Shown here: one piece after another, positions 18,478 through 27,302 of the stretch | How the letters are laid out: each line of letters opens with the position of its first letter | Position numbering within the stretch: position 1 is the first letter of the stretch | NCBI GenBank assembly: GCA_902627575.1 | Contig: CACOJQ010000006.1 | Coordinates: 1 to 51,077 of the forward strand | DNA: 51,077 nucleotides | Source: an uncultured Bacteroidota bacterium | GTDB lineage: Bacteria > Bacteroidota > Bacteroidia > Flavobacteriales > BACL11 | Direction of reading: 5' to 3' | Translations under genes and position numbers: made by a program | The notes under the pieces: generated by a model | Told to the model about the DNA's origin: nothing | The model's input: the letters and a program-made list of their open reading frames with translations, nothing else | The model's database searches: none

Positions 18478-18852
18478 ATGAAAGAAAAAACTACATATTC
18501 AGCTAAAGAGTTAGAGGAATTTAAAAAAATCATTTTAGCAAAGCTAGAAAGCGCTAAAGAGGATTTAGCTATTTTAAGAGCCGCAACAGCAAATGACTCC
18601 GATAATGGCACTGAAGATACATCTCCATCTTTTAAGGCTTTTGAAGAAGGCTCTACAACTCTTTCTAAAGAAGAGAATGTCAAGCTTGCTGAAAGACAAG
18701 CAAAGTTTATAAGAAGTCTTCATAATGCATTAATACGAATTGAAAATAACAGCTATGGTATTTGTCGTGTTACTGGAAAGTTAATTTCAAAAGAACGATT
18801 ACGACTTGTTCCTCATGCAACACTTAGTATTGAGGCAAAAAATGCACAATAA
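18478..18852 (+). CDS. DksA/TraR-family protein with degenerate zinc site
   Basis: A 124-residue coiled-coil protein of the DksA/TraR family, which modulates RNA polymerase through its secondary channel. The N-terminal half is helical and charged (EELEEFKKIILAKLESAKED). The zinc-finger region reads YGICRVTGKLISKERLRLVP followed by HATLSIEAK. Only one of the four cysteines remains, with Thr, His and Thr at the others, so classical zinc binding is unlikely. This form is usual in flavobacteria, so the gene is not decayed. It sits between ileS and lspA, a common order in the group, and is probably co-transcribed with both. Confidence 0.88.
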   Translation: MKEKTTYSAKELEEFKKIILAKLESAKEDLAILRAATANDSDNGTEDTSPSFKAFEEGSTTLSKEENVKLAERQAKFIRSLHNALIRIENNSYGICRVTGKLISKERLRLVPHATLSIEAKNAQ

Positions 18853-18857
18853 ATATT

Positions 18858-19517
18858 TTGAAAAAATTATTTTTTGTTTCAATATCGCTTGTTTTTTTAG
18901 ATCAAATTTTAAAAGTTTGGATTAAAACCAACATGCTTATTAATGAATCTTTTAAGATGTTTAATCAGGACTGGTTCGTTATAAGATTTCTTGAAAATAA
19001 TGGTGCTGCTTTCGGTTTTTTAGGAGATTCAGGTGTGGCCACTAAAATAGGGTTGACATTGTTTAGAATAATTGTGGTAATTGGTGGTATCTACTACATA
19101 AAAAAAACTATAAAGCGTCTTTCTGGTGGAGCAATTATTGCTCTCGGTCTAATTATTGGAGGTGCTGTCGGGAATATAGTGGATTCTACATTTTATGGAA
19201 TAGTTTTTACTGAAAGTGAAGTGTATAATCCGTGGCTAGTAAATCAACAAGAGCCCGCCAAAATTTTTAATGAACAAAAAGGATACTCTTCAATTTTTCA
19301 GGGAAAAGTAGTTGACATGTTTTCTTTTAAAATTTTTCAAATTGACCTGCCACAATGGTTAGCCGTACCGATTCCTTTCTCAGATAAGACTTTGCTTTCT
19401 ATTTTAGAGGGGTATGACAATGTTTTTACTTTCTTTGAGCCCGTCTTTAATCTCGCTGATGCAGGAATTTCAATTGGTATTTTTATGCTTATCTGCTTTT
19501 ATCGACATGAGTTTTAG
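18858..19517 (+). CDS. lspA: lipoprotein signal peptidase LspA
   Basis: Inner-membrane aspartic peptidase that cleaves prolipoproteins after lipidation. The N-terminal SLVFLDQILKVWIK, the central NNGAAFGFLGDSG, and the catalytic aspartates in GNIVDS (about D108) and FNLADAGISIG (about D201) are all present, with four hydrophobic segments. At 219 residues it has the extra periplasmic insert typical of Bacteroidota LspA. The only start that keeps the first transmembrane helix is TTG at 18858, 5 bp after the upstream stop; the next ATG would remove the first helix. Its 3' end overlaps the convergent sulfotransferase by 29 bp. It would process the lipoproteins at 26.6-27.8 kb if the window is contiguous. 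Confidence 0.93.
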   Translation: MKKLFFVSISLVFLDQILKVWIKTNMLINESFKMFNQDWFVIRFLENNGAAFGFLGDSGVATKIGLTLFRIIVVIGGIYYIKKTIKRLSGGAIIALGLIIGGAVGNIVDSTFYGIVFTESEVYNPWLVNQQEPAKIFNEQKGYSSIFQGKVVDMFSFKIFQIDLPQWLAVPIPFSDKTLLSILEGYDNVFTFFEPVFNLADAGISIGIFMLICFYRHEF

Positions 19518-20304
19518 TATTGCTTTTTGCTTGACTTTGTATATCACCATAAATTGTGCCCTTTAACCCTACCTTTTCAGATTTATTTTTTAAATACTTA
19601 TAATTAAGTTTTCTTAAAAAAGAAAGTGCTTTAAAATGAAGCAGGCTTTTTACTGATGGTTGTATGTTTTTTCCCCAAGTTTCAGGAAATTGATATTTGT
19701 ATTTTTTAAAAAAAGGAGCAAAAACATAAATAGCCTGGTCTTTTATTTCATCTGAATAATAAGAAAGTATATCGGTCTTTTTACCAACTGTTTTATTTGC
19801 GACGGGCAAGGGTCTTGGATTTTTGATTCCTGCTTTTTTTAAAGCTTCAATGTAATCGTTTTCAATGTTTTCATATCTTATAACGTAATCACAATTATCA
19901 ATAGTTAAGCTTGCTAAATTATCATACGGCTGCCTAAAATAGCGCACAAAATACTGCTGAAAACTTGCGCCTTGTTTATGTATATATTGAAACCTTTGCC
20001 TGTGTTTTTTTGTTATATGACCACCATTTTCAGTAAAAAGTTGTGGATTTGTAAAGTTTCCCTTAGCGTTGGCTTTCATTTTTTCATAACCAGTTACAAC
20101 TATCTCCATAGGATTTCTTAAAACCGCAAAAACAAAATATTTTAATTCTTCTACTGTTGCGTTTTTTAAAAATTCATAATATAATGAATGTTTAGATAAT
20201 CGCGCCTTGCCCTCATACATTAGGTTTAACTCCTTTGAAATAGCTGAAGAAGCGGAAAAAGGAAGGCCAACAAAAACAAATTTATACTTATGGCTAATGA
20301 TCAT
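19489..20304 (-). CDS. sulfotransferase-like protein
   Basis: A 271-residue protein that looks like a carbohydrate-type PAPS-dependent sulfotransferase. The N-terminus KYKFVFVGLPFSASSAISKEL fits the 5'-phosphosulfate loop but lacks a classical lysine there. VFAVLRNPMEIVVTGYEKMK resembles the 3'-phosphate-binding block. CDYVIRYENIENDY fits the later beta strand before the family's conserved acidic helix. No signal peptide is present, so it is probably cytoplasmic, modifying a polysaccharide or lipid precursor; the acceptor is unknown. Its ATG directly follows the asd stop codon with zero gap, so it is translated from the asd mRNA. Its 3' end overlaps lspA. Confidence 0.7.
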   Translation of the reverse strand: MIISHKYKFVFVGLPFSASSAISKELNLMYEGKARLSKHSLYYEFLKNATVEELKYFVFAVLRNPMEIVVTGYEKMKANAKGNFTNPQLFTENGGHITKKHRQRFQYIHKQGASFQQYFVRYFRQPYDNLASLTIDNCDYVIRYENIENDYIEALKKAGIKNPRPLPVANKTVGKKTDILSYYSDEIKDQAIYVFAPFFKKYKYQFPETWGKNIQPSVKSLLHFKALSFLRKLNYKYLKNKSEKVGLKGTIYGDIQSQAKSNTKTHVDKSR

Positions 20305-21294
20305 TTACAGTAATTTATTTCTAATTAGATATTCTGCAATTTGTACGGTATTAGTTGCGGCACCCTTTCTTAAATTGTCTGAAACAATCCACAATTGGAT
20401 ACAATTTTTTTTTGTAAAATCTCTTCTGATTCTGCCAACAAAAACATCATCTTTTTTTTCACTTATTAGCGGCATAGGATAAACATTTTTATGGGGATTG
20501 TCCAAAATAACTAAGCCAGGGCCCTCATGTAAACATTGTCGAACCTCTTTCAACTTAAAATCATGTTCAAACTCAATATTCACACTTTCTGAGTGCCCTC
20601 TAATAACAGGTACACGAACAGCAGTGGCAACAACATCTATATTCTTGTCTAATATTTTTCTTGTTTCATTAGTGAGCTTCATCTCTTCTTTTGTATATCC
20701 ATTGTCTGTAAATTCGTCACATTGAGGTAGAATATTTTGATATATTTGATGAGGATACGCTTTATCTACCAACGCCCCATCTTGTTCTTGTTGTAGTTGA
20801 TCGATTGCTTTTTTTCCTGTGCCACTTACCGCTTGATAGGTAGAAAGAACTACACGTTTTATTGTATATTTTTTGTGTAATGGAGCAAGGACCATCAAAA
20901 GCTGTATCGTTGAGCAGTTTGGATTGGCGATTATCATATCTTTTTTTGATAATTGTTTGCCATTAATTTCTGGAATAATCAATTTATGCCCCTCAGACAT
21001 TCTCCAATATGATGAATTATCTATTACCTTACAGCCTGCCTTTGAAAATTTTGGAGCCCAAGCTTTTGAAACATCTGAGCCTGCTGAAAATAGTGCAATG
21101 TCAATTTTCTGATCTAAAAGTTTTTGATTTAATGGTTGAACTGTTAGTTGCTTTCCATTAAATAAAAGTTTTTGATTTAGTGACTTTTCAGAGGCAACTA
21201 GAATTAAGTTAGATATCGGCAGTTTAAAATTAGATAAAACCTCTATCATTTCTTTTCCTACCATTCCTGTTGCTCCTATAATTGCTATTTTCAT
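20305..21294 (-). CDS. asd: aspartate-semialdehyde dehydrogenase
   Basis: Converts aspartyl phosphate to aspartate semialdehyde for lysine, threonine, methionine and cell-wall diaminopimelate synthesis. It has the NADP-binding start KIAIIGATGMVGKEMIEVL, the catalytic cysteine C127 in IIANPNCSTIQ, the STYQAVSGTG loop, and the substrate motif RVPVIRGHSESV. Length is 329 residues, normal for the family. I chose the ATG at 21294 because the glycine-rich NADP loop must be near the N-terminus; a start further upstream adds an unrelated 14 residues and crosses the promoter box. It is co-transcribed with the sulfotransferase gene. Confidence 0.95.
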   Translation of the reverse strand: MKIAIIGATGMVGKEMIEVLSNFKLPISNLILVASEKSLNQKLLFNGKQLTVQPLNQKLLDQKIDIALFSAGSDVSKAWAPKFSKAGCKVIDNSSYWRMSEGHKLIIPEINGKQLSKKDMIIANPNCSTIQLLMVLAPLHKKYTIKRVVLSTYQAVSGTGKKAIDQLQQEQDGALVDKAYPHQIYQNILPQCDEFTDNGYTKEEMKLTNETRKILDKNIDVVATAVRVPVIRGHSESVNIEFEHDFKLKEVRQCLHEGPGLVILDNPHKNVYPMPLISEKKDDVFVGRIRRDFTKKNCIQLWIVSDNLRKGAATNTVQIAEYLIRNKLL

Positions 21295-21311
21295 ATTGTA
21301 AATTAAAAAAT

Positions 21312-21319
21312 CAAAAATA
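21312..21319 (-). promoter_or_regulatory. -7 box of asd
   Basis: TATTTTTG on the minus strand, 17 bp upstream of the asd ATG at 21294, matches TAnnTTTG. No clear -33 element is visible at the usual spacing. Confidence 0.45.
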
Positions 21320-21399
21320 CTATATTTACAGGCCACTATAAAAAACTTTTAGAATTTTCTATAAAGTAAAATGCTGAAAAAGACTAATAAAGGATAAAA

Positions 21400-21948
21400 A
21401 TGCGAGATAAAAATAAACGTTTGTTATATACAATAAATAATTTGCCGAAAACAAACGGAGTATACTTATTTTATAATAAAAAGGAAGAGGTGATTTATGT
21501 TGGTAAAGCAAAAAATCTAAATAGTAGAGTTGGGTCATATTTTAAAAATAAGCGGGCTAAATTAGACCTTAAAACTCGTGTTCTTGTAAAAAAAATAGAA
21601 AAAATAAATTATGTGGTGGTAAACACAGAAATGGATGCTTTGCTATTAGAAAATAATCTTATAAAAAAACACCAACCAAGATATAACATCTTGCTTAAAG
21701 ATGGAAAAACCTATCCGTGGATATGTATTTCTAACGAAAGTGTACCAAGAATATATCAAACGCGAATTATTAAAAAAAATATGGGGGAATATTATGGGCC
21801 TTACGCGTCTACTAAAGTTGTAAAAGCTTTACTAAGTTTTTTCTCTGATATTTTTTACGCACATGGTTGGACCCCTTTTTCATTCCTCAACCTATTGCTT
21901 ACTTTACCAATCCAATTAATGATCTTGCTTGTTTTGGAGACAGTGTAA
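21400..21948 (+). pseudogene. uvrC: UvrC N-terminal fragment fused to foreign sequence
   Basis: UvrC is the nuclease subunit of nucleotide-excision repair, normally about 600 residues. Here the GIY-YIG domain is intact (NLPKTNGVYLFYNKKEEVIYVGKAKNL split around residues 15-40, then ALLLENNLIKKHQPRYNILL and DGKTYPW), followed by YYGPYASTKVVKALLSFF. After about residue 153 (base 21858) the similarity stops. The last 29 codons read the wrong frame of the following adhesin gene and end at 21948. The UVR, RNase H-like and helix-hairpin-helix domains are missing. If real, the product cannot make the 5' incision. It may instead mark an assembly join. Confidence 0.88.
21849..21867. other. breakpoint between uvrC and a PKD adhesin gene
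   Basis: Left of about 21858 the sequence is in-frame uvrC. To the right, another frame opens after a TGA at 21846-21848 and runs as a PKD-type protein for 1150 codons. Both genes are cut at this point, and no insertion-sequence ends, target duplication or tRNA is visible. The cause is either a deletion or an assembly chimera. Confidence 0.75.
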
Positions 21949-24900
21949 CCTTTGGATACAACTCTGAGATACCAATTGTCAGTGGAATTCCTATTGGAGA
22001 TCAGCTTATAGATAGTGTTATATGGTCTGTAACAAGTCCTTCAGGAGGAACTACTATATACAATTTGTCACCTGGAGATGATTTACAAATTTTAGCAAAT
22101 GAGGTCGGTACTTGGATTATTCAAATTGAAATCTCAACAAATAAAGGATGTTCTAAAATGTACTCTGATAACATTATTGTACATAGTTTACCAATTGCAG
22201 ACTATACAATAACACCAGATTCTTCATGTGTTGGAAATGGATTAACCTGTTTTGATGCCGATTCCTCAATTAATGGTAGTGGAGGCTCTATTATCGACTA
22301 TTTTTGGGATTTTCCATCACCTCCTGCAAACATTTCAAATTCTTCATCTAACCCAGTATGTGTACAGTTTTCAAATAATGGTAATTGGTTTGTTGATTTG
22401 ATTGTAATTGATCAAGTTGGTTGTCGTGATACAATTAGAGATACTGTTATTATTAGTGATTCTATGACTGCATATTTTGAGGCAACTACAGCATGCTTTG
22501 GAGACTCCACACAATTTACTAGTTCATATCCATTTAGCTCTTCTAATGCAAATAATTGGAGTTGGGATTTTGGAGATGGTGTTGGAACTTCTAATTTACA
22601 AAATCCAGAGTATACATATAGTGCTCCAGGAGATTATCCTGTCACTTTAATTGTTTGGGATAGTACTTATGCGTTAGGTGCATGTATTGATACAATTATT
22701 GATACGGTTCATGTAAATCAATTGCCAATACCTTTATTTACAGCAGATACTGCATGCTTTGGAGACTCCACACAATTTACTGATGGCTCCATTATTGGTG
22801 AGCCGGGATCAAGTTTATCGCCTTTGAGAAGTTGGTATTTTGACACAGACAACTTAGTTGATGCTACATCTCTTAATCCTCAAAATTTATTTGACACATG
22901 TGGATTAAATATATTAAACATTGTAATGGGTGTTTCTGACGACAATAATTGTTATAATGAAGTAACACAGAGTATTACTATTTCATGTCCTCCAGATGCA
23001 GCATTTACAATTGGTGATGCTTGTATTGGTGATTTTACCTACTTTGAAAGTATATCTAATGCAGGGACATTTAACATTGTAGACTATAGCTGGTATAATG
23101 CAAGTTCGGGAACATATAGTCCTACTTTAGATAGCACATTAAATTATGCAACATATATTTTTGATAATATAGGAAACCAAGACTCAACAATGCTATTAAT
23201 TAGTGATCCTTTTGGATGTAAGGATTCTATTGTGAACTACGCATATGTTAGAGATATTCCTAATGCAAATTTTTATACTACTGAGACAAATTATTGTAAA
23301 GGGCAAGAAATACATTTTTTTGAAAATAGCTTTACGACAGGAATAATTCAAACTACAAATTGGACATTTGGGGGTCTAGCAACTCCTAATATAAGTAATG
23401 ATCCAAATCCTATTATCACTTTCCCCTCTTATGGTGATTGGCCTATTACTCTGACAGTTACCGATGATTATGGATGTGCAGATGATACCTCATACATGAT
23501 AGAAATTGATAATTTACCAAATGTAAACTTTTCTTGGGATAGCTTACCAGGACAAGCCTGCGTTAATGACTCTATATGCTTTTATAATCAATCTACTCAG
23601 TCAATAAATGGAAATCCTTTGATGACATGGTTATGGGATTTTGGAGATGGATTACCATCTAGTAGCTTAACTCCATGTCACTTATTTGATAGTATAAATG
23701 AATTCCAGGGAGAATGTGTCTTAGTTGATTTAACTGTAACGGACTCTTTAGGTTGCTCTAACAGTACCACTAATTTAGTTACTATACATCCAATTCCTTA
23801 CATAGAAAACTTCTATGTTGAAGATGGTATATGTGAGGGCGATTGCTTCACTTTACAGGAGTTTAATCAATTTAATATAGATAATTGTATAGACGATGAA
23901 ATATCAAGTTTAATATGGGTATTTAATACAGATACTATTTCTACATTTGACTCTTTGCAATACTGTCCACCTGCTAATTTATCAACAGATAGTTCGCATT
24001 TTATAAAGTTAATAGTAGAAACTGATTGGGGATGTACTAATGAACATACTAAAGTTGTAGAATATTGGAAAAGACCTGAAATAAATATAACGTCTATTCT
24101 TTATCCTGATGGAAAATGTGGTGATAAATTACCATTTAGATTTGAAAGTACGCCTGCATATTTTGATACTTTAGCTGTATTATTTACAGATCCTATAAAT
24201 ACAGCTAATAATGTATTATTTGATAACCCTAATTTCAATCATATTACTCCAAACCCAGGTGTATTTAATTTAAATATATATCTCGAAAACACTATAAATA
24301 CTCAACAAAAATGCTCATTATCAAAAGATACAATAATTACAGCTTATCCGTTGCCAAAAGCTAACTTTACTCCATTTGATTATAGTTTTTGCTATCAAGA
24401 AGATACACTAATTAACTTCTTTGATTCATCATATATAATAAATGAGGGTATATTTGAACAGTATACTCCTTATACAACCGAAATTACTAGCTGGATATGG
24501 GAAATTAATAGCCCTGACCCTAATAGTAATCCAATAATTAAAACTACTCAAAATATTTCTCATGAATTTGCTGCCTTAAACGATAGCGCGACAATATATT
24601 CAGTTGAACTTGATGTAGTAACAAACTATGGATGTAGCCAGGATACATCAACAACATTAAGAGTATTACCTACTCCAATAGCTGATTTTTATCATCCAAG
24701 ACAGGATCTTCCAAATTATGGAACATATATTTTAAACGGAAGTAATTCAACAAACTCAATTGGAAATTATGCAAATCCATTGTACTATAGCTACAATTGG
24801 CAAATTACTGATGGACCAGAAAATATTGTGAATATATTAAATACTCAAGGAGATAATGGTATAAAATATTTTCCTGATGCTGATTCACTTTACTATCAAT

Positions 24901-25328
24901 TCAGTTATTTCTTATATGGACAAAATGATTCAACAGAAATTTGTTTAGAAGTTCAAGATAGATTATATGGATGTAAAGATACTTATTGTAAAAATGTAAA
25001 AGTTGAAGCTTGGGGGGAACTATTTGTTCCAAATGCATTATATCCTGAATCAGGTGACATTGGATCAAGTGTATTTTTACCAAAGGGTAAATCTTTAACA
25101 GAATATAACCTTCAAATTTTTGATAAATTCGGAAACCTACTATGGGAAAATGATGAAATAAATGAACTTGATGGCTCACCTAAAGTTGGTTGGGATGGAA
25201 CTTCTAATGGGAATCTACTTCCAAAGGGAACGTATGTATGGAAAATATATGCGAAATTTATAAATGGACCTTGGAATGGTGTAGATGGAAATAATAAAAA
25301 AACAGGAACAGTTTATTTAATAAGATAA
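21867..25328 (+). CDS. PKD-repeat adhesin with T9SS type B sorting domain, 5'-truncated
   Basis: About 1150 residues of a larger secreted protein. No signal peptide or plausible start exists: the first in-frame initiator is a TTG in mid-domain, and the frame is open back to about 21849. Several PKD or related Ig-like modules are visible, such as NWSWDFGDGVGTSN and MTWLWDFGDGLP, each with conserved cysteine spacing (ACFGDS, ACIGDF, NYCKGQ). The C-terminus GELFVPNALYPESGDIG and LQIFDKFGNLLWEN, ending TGTVYLIR, is a T9SS type B (gliding-type) sorting domain. It would be surface-anchored or secreted. It overlaps the following PorP/SprF gene by one base, the usual pairing for such proteins. Confidence 0.85.
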   Translation: MDPFFIPQPIAYFTNPINDLACFGDSVTFGYNSEIPIVSGIPIGDQLIDSVIWSVTSPSGGTTIYNLSPGDDLQILANEVGTWIIQIEISTNKGCSKMYSDNIIVHSLPIADYTITPDSSCVGNGLTCFDADSSINGSGGSIIDYFWDFPSPPANISNSSSNPVCVQFSNNGNWFVDLIVIDQVGCRDTIRDTVIISDSMTAYFEATTACFGDSTQFTSSYPFSSSNANNWSWDFGDGVGTSNLQNPEYTYSAPGDYPVTLIVWDSTYALGACIDTIIDTVHVNQLPIPLFTADTACFGDSTQFTDGSIIGEPGSSLSPLRSWYFDTDNLVDATSLNPQNLFDTCGLNILNIVMGVSDDNNCYNEVTQSITISCPPDAAFTIGDACIGDFTYFESISNAGTFNIVDYSWYNASSGTYSPTLDSTLNYATYIFDNIGNQDSTMLLISDPFGCKDSIVNYAYVRDIPNANFYTTETNYCKGQEIHFFENSFTTGIIQTTNWTFGGLATPNISNDPNPIITFPSYGDWPITLTVTDDYGCADDTSYMIEIDNLPNVNFSWDSLPGQACVNDSICFYNQSTQSINGNPLMTWLWDFGDGLPSSSLTPCHLFDSINEFQGECVLVDLTVTDSLGCSNSTTNLVTIHPIPYIENFYVEDGICEGDCFTLQEFNQFNIDNCIDDEISSLIWVFNTDTISTFDSLQYCPPANLSTDSSHFIKLIVETDWGCTNEHTKVVEYWKRPEINITSILYPDGKCGDKLPFRFESTPAYFDTLAVLFTDPINTANNVLFDNPNFNHITPNPGVFNLNIYLENTINTQQKCSLSKDTIITAYPLPKANFTPFDYSFCYQEDTLINFFDSSYIINEGIFEQYTPYTTEITSWIWEINSPDPNSNPIIKTTQNISHEFAALNDSATIYSVELDVVTNYGCSQDTSTTLRVLPTPIADFYHPRQDLPNYGTYILNGSNSTNSIGNYANPLYYSYNWQITDGPENIVNILNTQGDNGIKYFPDADSLYYQFSYFLYGQNDSTEICLEVQDRLYGCKDTYCKNVKVEAWGELFVPNALYPESGDIGSSVFLPKGKSLTEYNLQIFDKFGNLLWENDEINELDGSPKVGWDGTSNGNLLPKGTYVWKIYAKFINGPWNGVDGNNKKTGTVYLIR
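22491..22781 (+). repeat. 30-bp exact direct repeat within the adhesin gene
   Basis: Bases 22491-22520 and 22752-22781 are identical over 30 bp and encode ACFGDSTQFT at the start of two successive PKD modules. Flanks differ, so this is a remnant of module duplication or local gene conversion. Confidence 0.85.
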
Positions 25329-26545
25329 TGAAAATGAGGATTTTAATTATAATTACCTTTATTAGTAGTTTAGTATACGGACAAGACCCATCATTTTCTC
25401 AAATTGACCTGAACTCAATGTACATGAACCCTGCTCTTTGCGGTTCAAGCGGATATCCTAAGTTTCTTATTACAAGAAGAGAACAATGGAAAGGAATAAA
25501 TGGAAGCGGAAATCAAATTGCTATTGGAGGAAACTCTCCATTTACAAACTCATTAGTAGAGGCAAGTGCTGGACTATACGGAGACAACAATAGAAACGGA
25601 GGTATAAAAGCATTTAATTTTGGTATTTCATATATAGCTGAAGATAACATAATAGATGAAGATTTAGAAGGTGGCGTGTTCATTAAAAGGGCTGATTACT
25701 CTGGATACGTATCCTTTTTAGTTAAACTTGATAATATTAGATCACTGAGAAAATATAGATGGTTACAAAAGAAATATATGCAATTTGGGATGTCTTTTGG
25801 TGGAACCACATTTGGTTTAGATACAGAAAATCTTATTTTTTCAAATATGATAGATGCTTATGGAGGAACATATCCTTTGGTAACTAATTTACCCTATAAC
25901 AGCAGTGAAAAAAAGATATTTCCCAGATTCAGTACTGGAATTGTTTTTAGCATGTTAGGAAATAATTCTTCTACAAAATTAAATAAAACTATAGTCGGTT
26001 ACTCATTTCAAACACTAAATGAAAATTTCCAATTATCAACTTCAATATCTAAAAAACACACTTTTCATTTTGAACATAAAGGAAGTATACCGGCTTGGAA
26101 GCAAAAACTTATTCCTCATTGGAAGATATTTGGAAAATCTGAACACTACAATACAGATGGATGGACGTCAAGAAAATATGAAATTGGACAATCATTAGAT
26201 ATTGGACAATATAGTCCCTTAGAAATAGGTCAACTTTTTAGATTCACATCCAATTTACACAATGAAAGAAACGATCTTCATTTTCAAACATATATTCCCT
26301 TTATTAGACTAAATCTTTTTGGAAGAAATCATGGTTATCAACTATCTTACATATATTACGAGTATGAAAGAGCTATAAACAATAAAGAATGGCTATACAT
26401 AGGTAATACTGGAACTACTCATGAAATAAGTCTTATAATACATTTATGGGGTGGAAAGGGAGCTTCAGAATGTATAGAACATGGAGTTATTAAAAACAAT
26501 GGGCTTTTTCAGGACCTGAGAAATAATGGAATGCTAAGACAATAA
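25328..26545 (+). CDS. PorP/SprF-family T9SS outer-membrane protein
   Basis: A 405-residue beta-barrel-type protein of the PorP/SprF family, which works with the type IX secretion system to export or anchor type B-signal proteins at the outer membrane. It has a signal peptide (about 1-19, ending VYGQ) and the family opening DPSFSQIDLNSMYMNPALCG, then RREQWKG and alternating strands rich in Gly and aromatics. It overlaps the adhesin stop by one base, so it is translated from the same mRNA. By analogy with SprB-SprF it is probably the dedicated partner of the adhesin upstream. A hairpin terminator follows. Confidence 0.9.
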   Translation: MKMRILIIITFISSLVYGQDPSFSQIDLNSMYMNPALCGSSGYPKFLITRREQWKGINGSGNQIAIGGNSPFTNSLVEASAGLYGDNNRNGGIKAFNFGISYIAEDNIIDEDLEGGVFIKRADYSGYVSFLVKLDNIRSLRKYRWLQKKYMQFGMSFGGTTFGLDTENLIFSNMIDAYGGTYPLVTNLPYNSSEKKIFPRFSTGIVFSMLGNNSSTKLNKTIVGYSFQTLNENFQLSTSISKKHTFHFEHKGSIPAWKQKLIPHWKIFGKSEHYNTDGWTSRKYEIGQSLDIGQYSPLEIGQLFRFTSNLHNERNDLHFQTYIPFIRLNLFGRNHGYQLSYIYYEYERAINNKEWLYIGNTGTTHEISLIIHLWGGKGASECIEHGVIKNNGLFQDLRNNGMLRQ

Positions 26546-26548
26546 AAA

Positions 26549-26573
26549 AACCGAGATATTATACTCGGTTCTT
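26549..26573. terminator. bidirectional terminator
   Basis: Stem AACCGAG/CTCGGTT with an 8-base loop, flanked by an A-run on the left and T-rich sequence on the right. It serves the PorP/SprF gene on the plus strand and, with a stronger T-run, lipoprotein C on the minus strand. Confidence 0.75.
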
Positions 26574-26624
26574 TATATTATATGTTTTATATATAAGAAA
26601 TAATATATACTGAAAGGATAAATT

Positions 26625-26918
26625 TTAAAGTACATCACAATCTTCAGCTGCTTTTTCTGCTGCCTTCATATAAGCTTCCTCGTCATCAGTATTTTTATAC
26701 TTCTTTTCATGCTTTATTGAAATTTCTTCACATTTTTTTACAGCTTCTTCATCTTTATTTTGATAAGCATCACACAAACAATCAATAAGTTTTTTAGCAT
26801 CAGATTCAGGAGTAACTACAACTTTATTTTTTTCTTTGGATTTATCTTCATTACTGCAGGATACTAAAAGTATTGAAACACAAAAAATAGTACCAAAAAT
26901 TGTCATTAATCTTTTCAT
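26625..26918 (-). CDS. small acidic lipoprotein C
   Basis: A 97-residue lipoprotein: a hydrophobic signal ending in lipobox LLVSC with the lipidated cysteine at 21. The mature part is short and highly charged. It holds the cysteine pattern DCLCDAY, then KKCEEI and EDCD near the end, with KHEKKYKN between. The same pattern occurs in the adjacent lipoprotein B, so they are tandem paralogues. No known family is recognised. It is preceded by a 60-bp element nearly identical to that of B and separated from B by a terminator, so it is transcribed on its own. It is probably anchored in the periplasm or outer membrane. Confidence 0.75.
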   Translation of the reverse strand: MKRLMTIFGTIFCVSILLVSCSNEDKSKEKNKVVVTPESDAKKLIDCLCDAYQNKDEEAVKKCEEISIKHEKKYKNTDDEEAYMKAAEKAAEDCDVL

Positions 26919-26940
26919 TTTTTCTTAATTTTTTAATTTT

Positions 26941-27000
26941 TCTTACTCATATGGCTTTTCAGAATACGCCCCGTTTATTTAAATGGTTACTAGACTCCAT
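26941..27000 (-). repeat. 60-bp conserved upstream element, copy 1 (lipoprotein C)
   Basis: Copy 1 differs from copy 2 (27323-27382) at 6 of 60 positions without gaps, and all six are A/T exchanges. On the minus strand it holds AGTAAC, 17 bases, CGTATT, which resembles ECF-sigma promoters of the TGAAAC-N16/17-CGTA kind. Only about 10 bp separate it from the upstream terminator, so the promoter must lie inside the element. The expected mRNA start is about 40 bases before the ATG. A structured leader RNA is the alternative. Confidence 0.65.
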
Positions 27001-27010
27001 TTTATATAAA

Positions 27011-27034
27011 AAAAGCGAGCTTAAGCTCGCTTTT
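27011..27034. terminator. strong terminator between lipoproteins B and C
   Basis: Perfect inverted repeat AAAAGCGAGC / GCTCGCTTTT around TTAA, with a T-run following on the minus strand. It ends lipoprotein B transcription and isolates lipoprotein C. Confidence 0.8.
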
Positions 27035-27044
27035 AATAAAATTA

Positions 27045-27302
27045 TTATTCTTCGCAATCTTCTTCGGCTTTTTCAAATCCTTTTTCATATGCTTTCTCAT
27101 CCTCTTCATTACCTTCATATTTATCCACATGTTTTTTATACATTTCTTCACATTCTTCTTCTGCTTTTTCTGCATCATCAGAGTTGTATGCATCACATAA
27201 ACATTCTCCATATTTTATACCATCTGCTTCAGCACCACCACATGATGTTAAAACAACTGAAGCACAAAATAATAATCCAAAAAGTGTTGTTAATTTTTTC
27301 AT
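27045..27302 (-). CDS. small acidic lipoprotein B
   Basis: An 85-residue lipoprotein with signal and lipobox VLTSC (lipid cysteine at 21) and a very acidic mature part. The pattern GECLCDAY, EEECEEMYKKH, EEDCEE parallels lipoprotein C, including CLCDAY, which shows tandem duplication. The spacing CxC-n-C-n-C could form disulfides or bind a metal; this is inference. No known family is recognised. It has its own 60-bp upstream element and a strong terminator just after the gene, so it is an independent unit. Confidence 0.75.
   Translation of the reverse strand: MKKLTTLFGLLFCASVVLTSCGGAEADGIKYGECLCDAYNSDDAEKAEEECEEMYKKHVDKYEGNEEDEKAYEKGFEKAEEDCEE

Noticed and set aside
18478-18852. DksA-like gene as a decaying pseudogene because zinc cysteines are missing
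   Set aside because: The frame is intact and the same substituted zinc site is normal in flavobacterial members.
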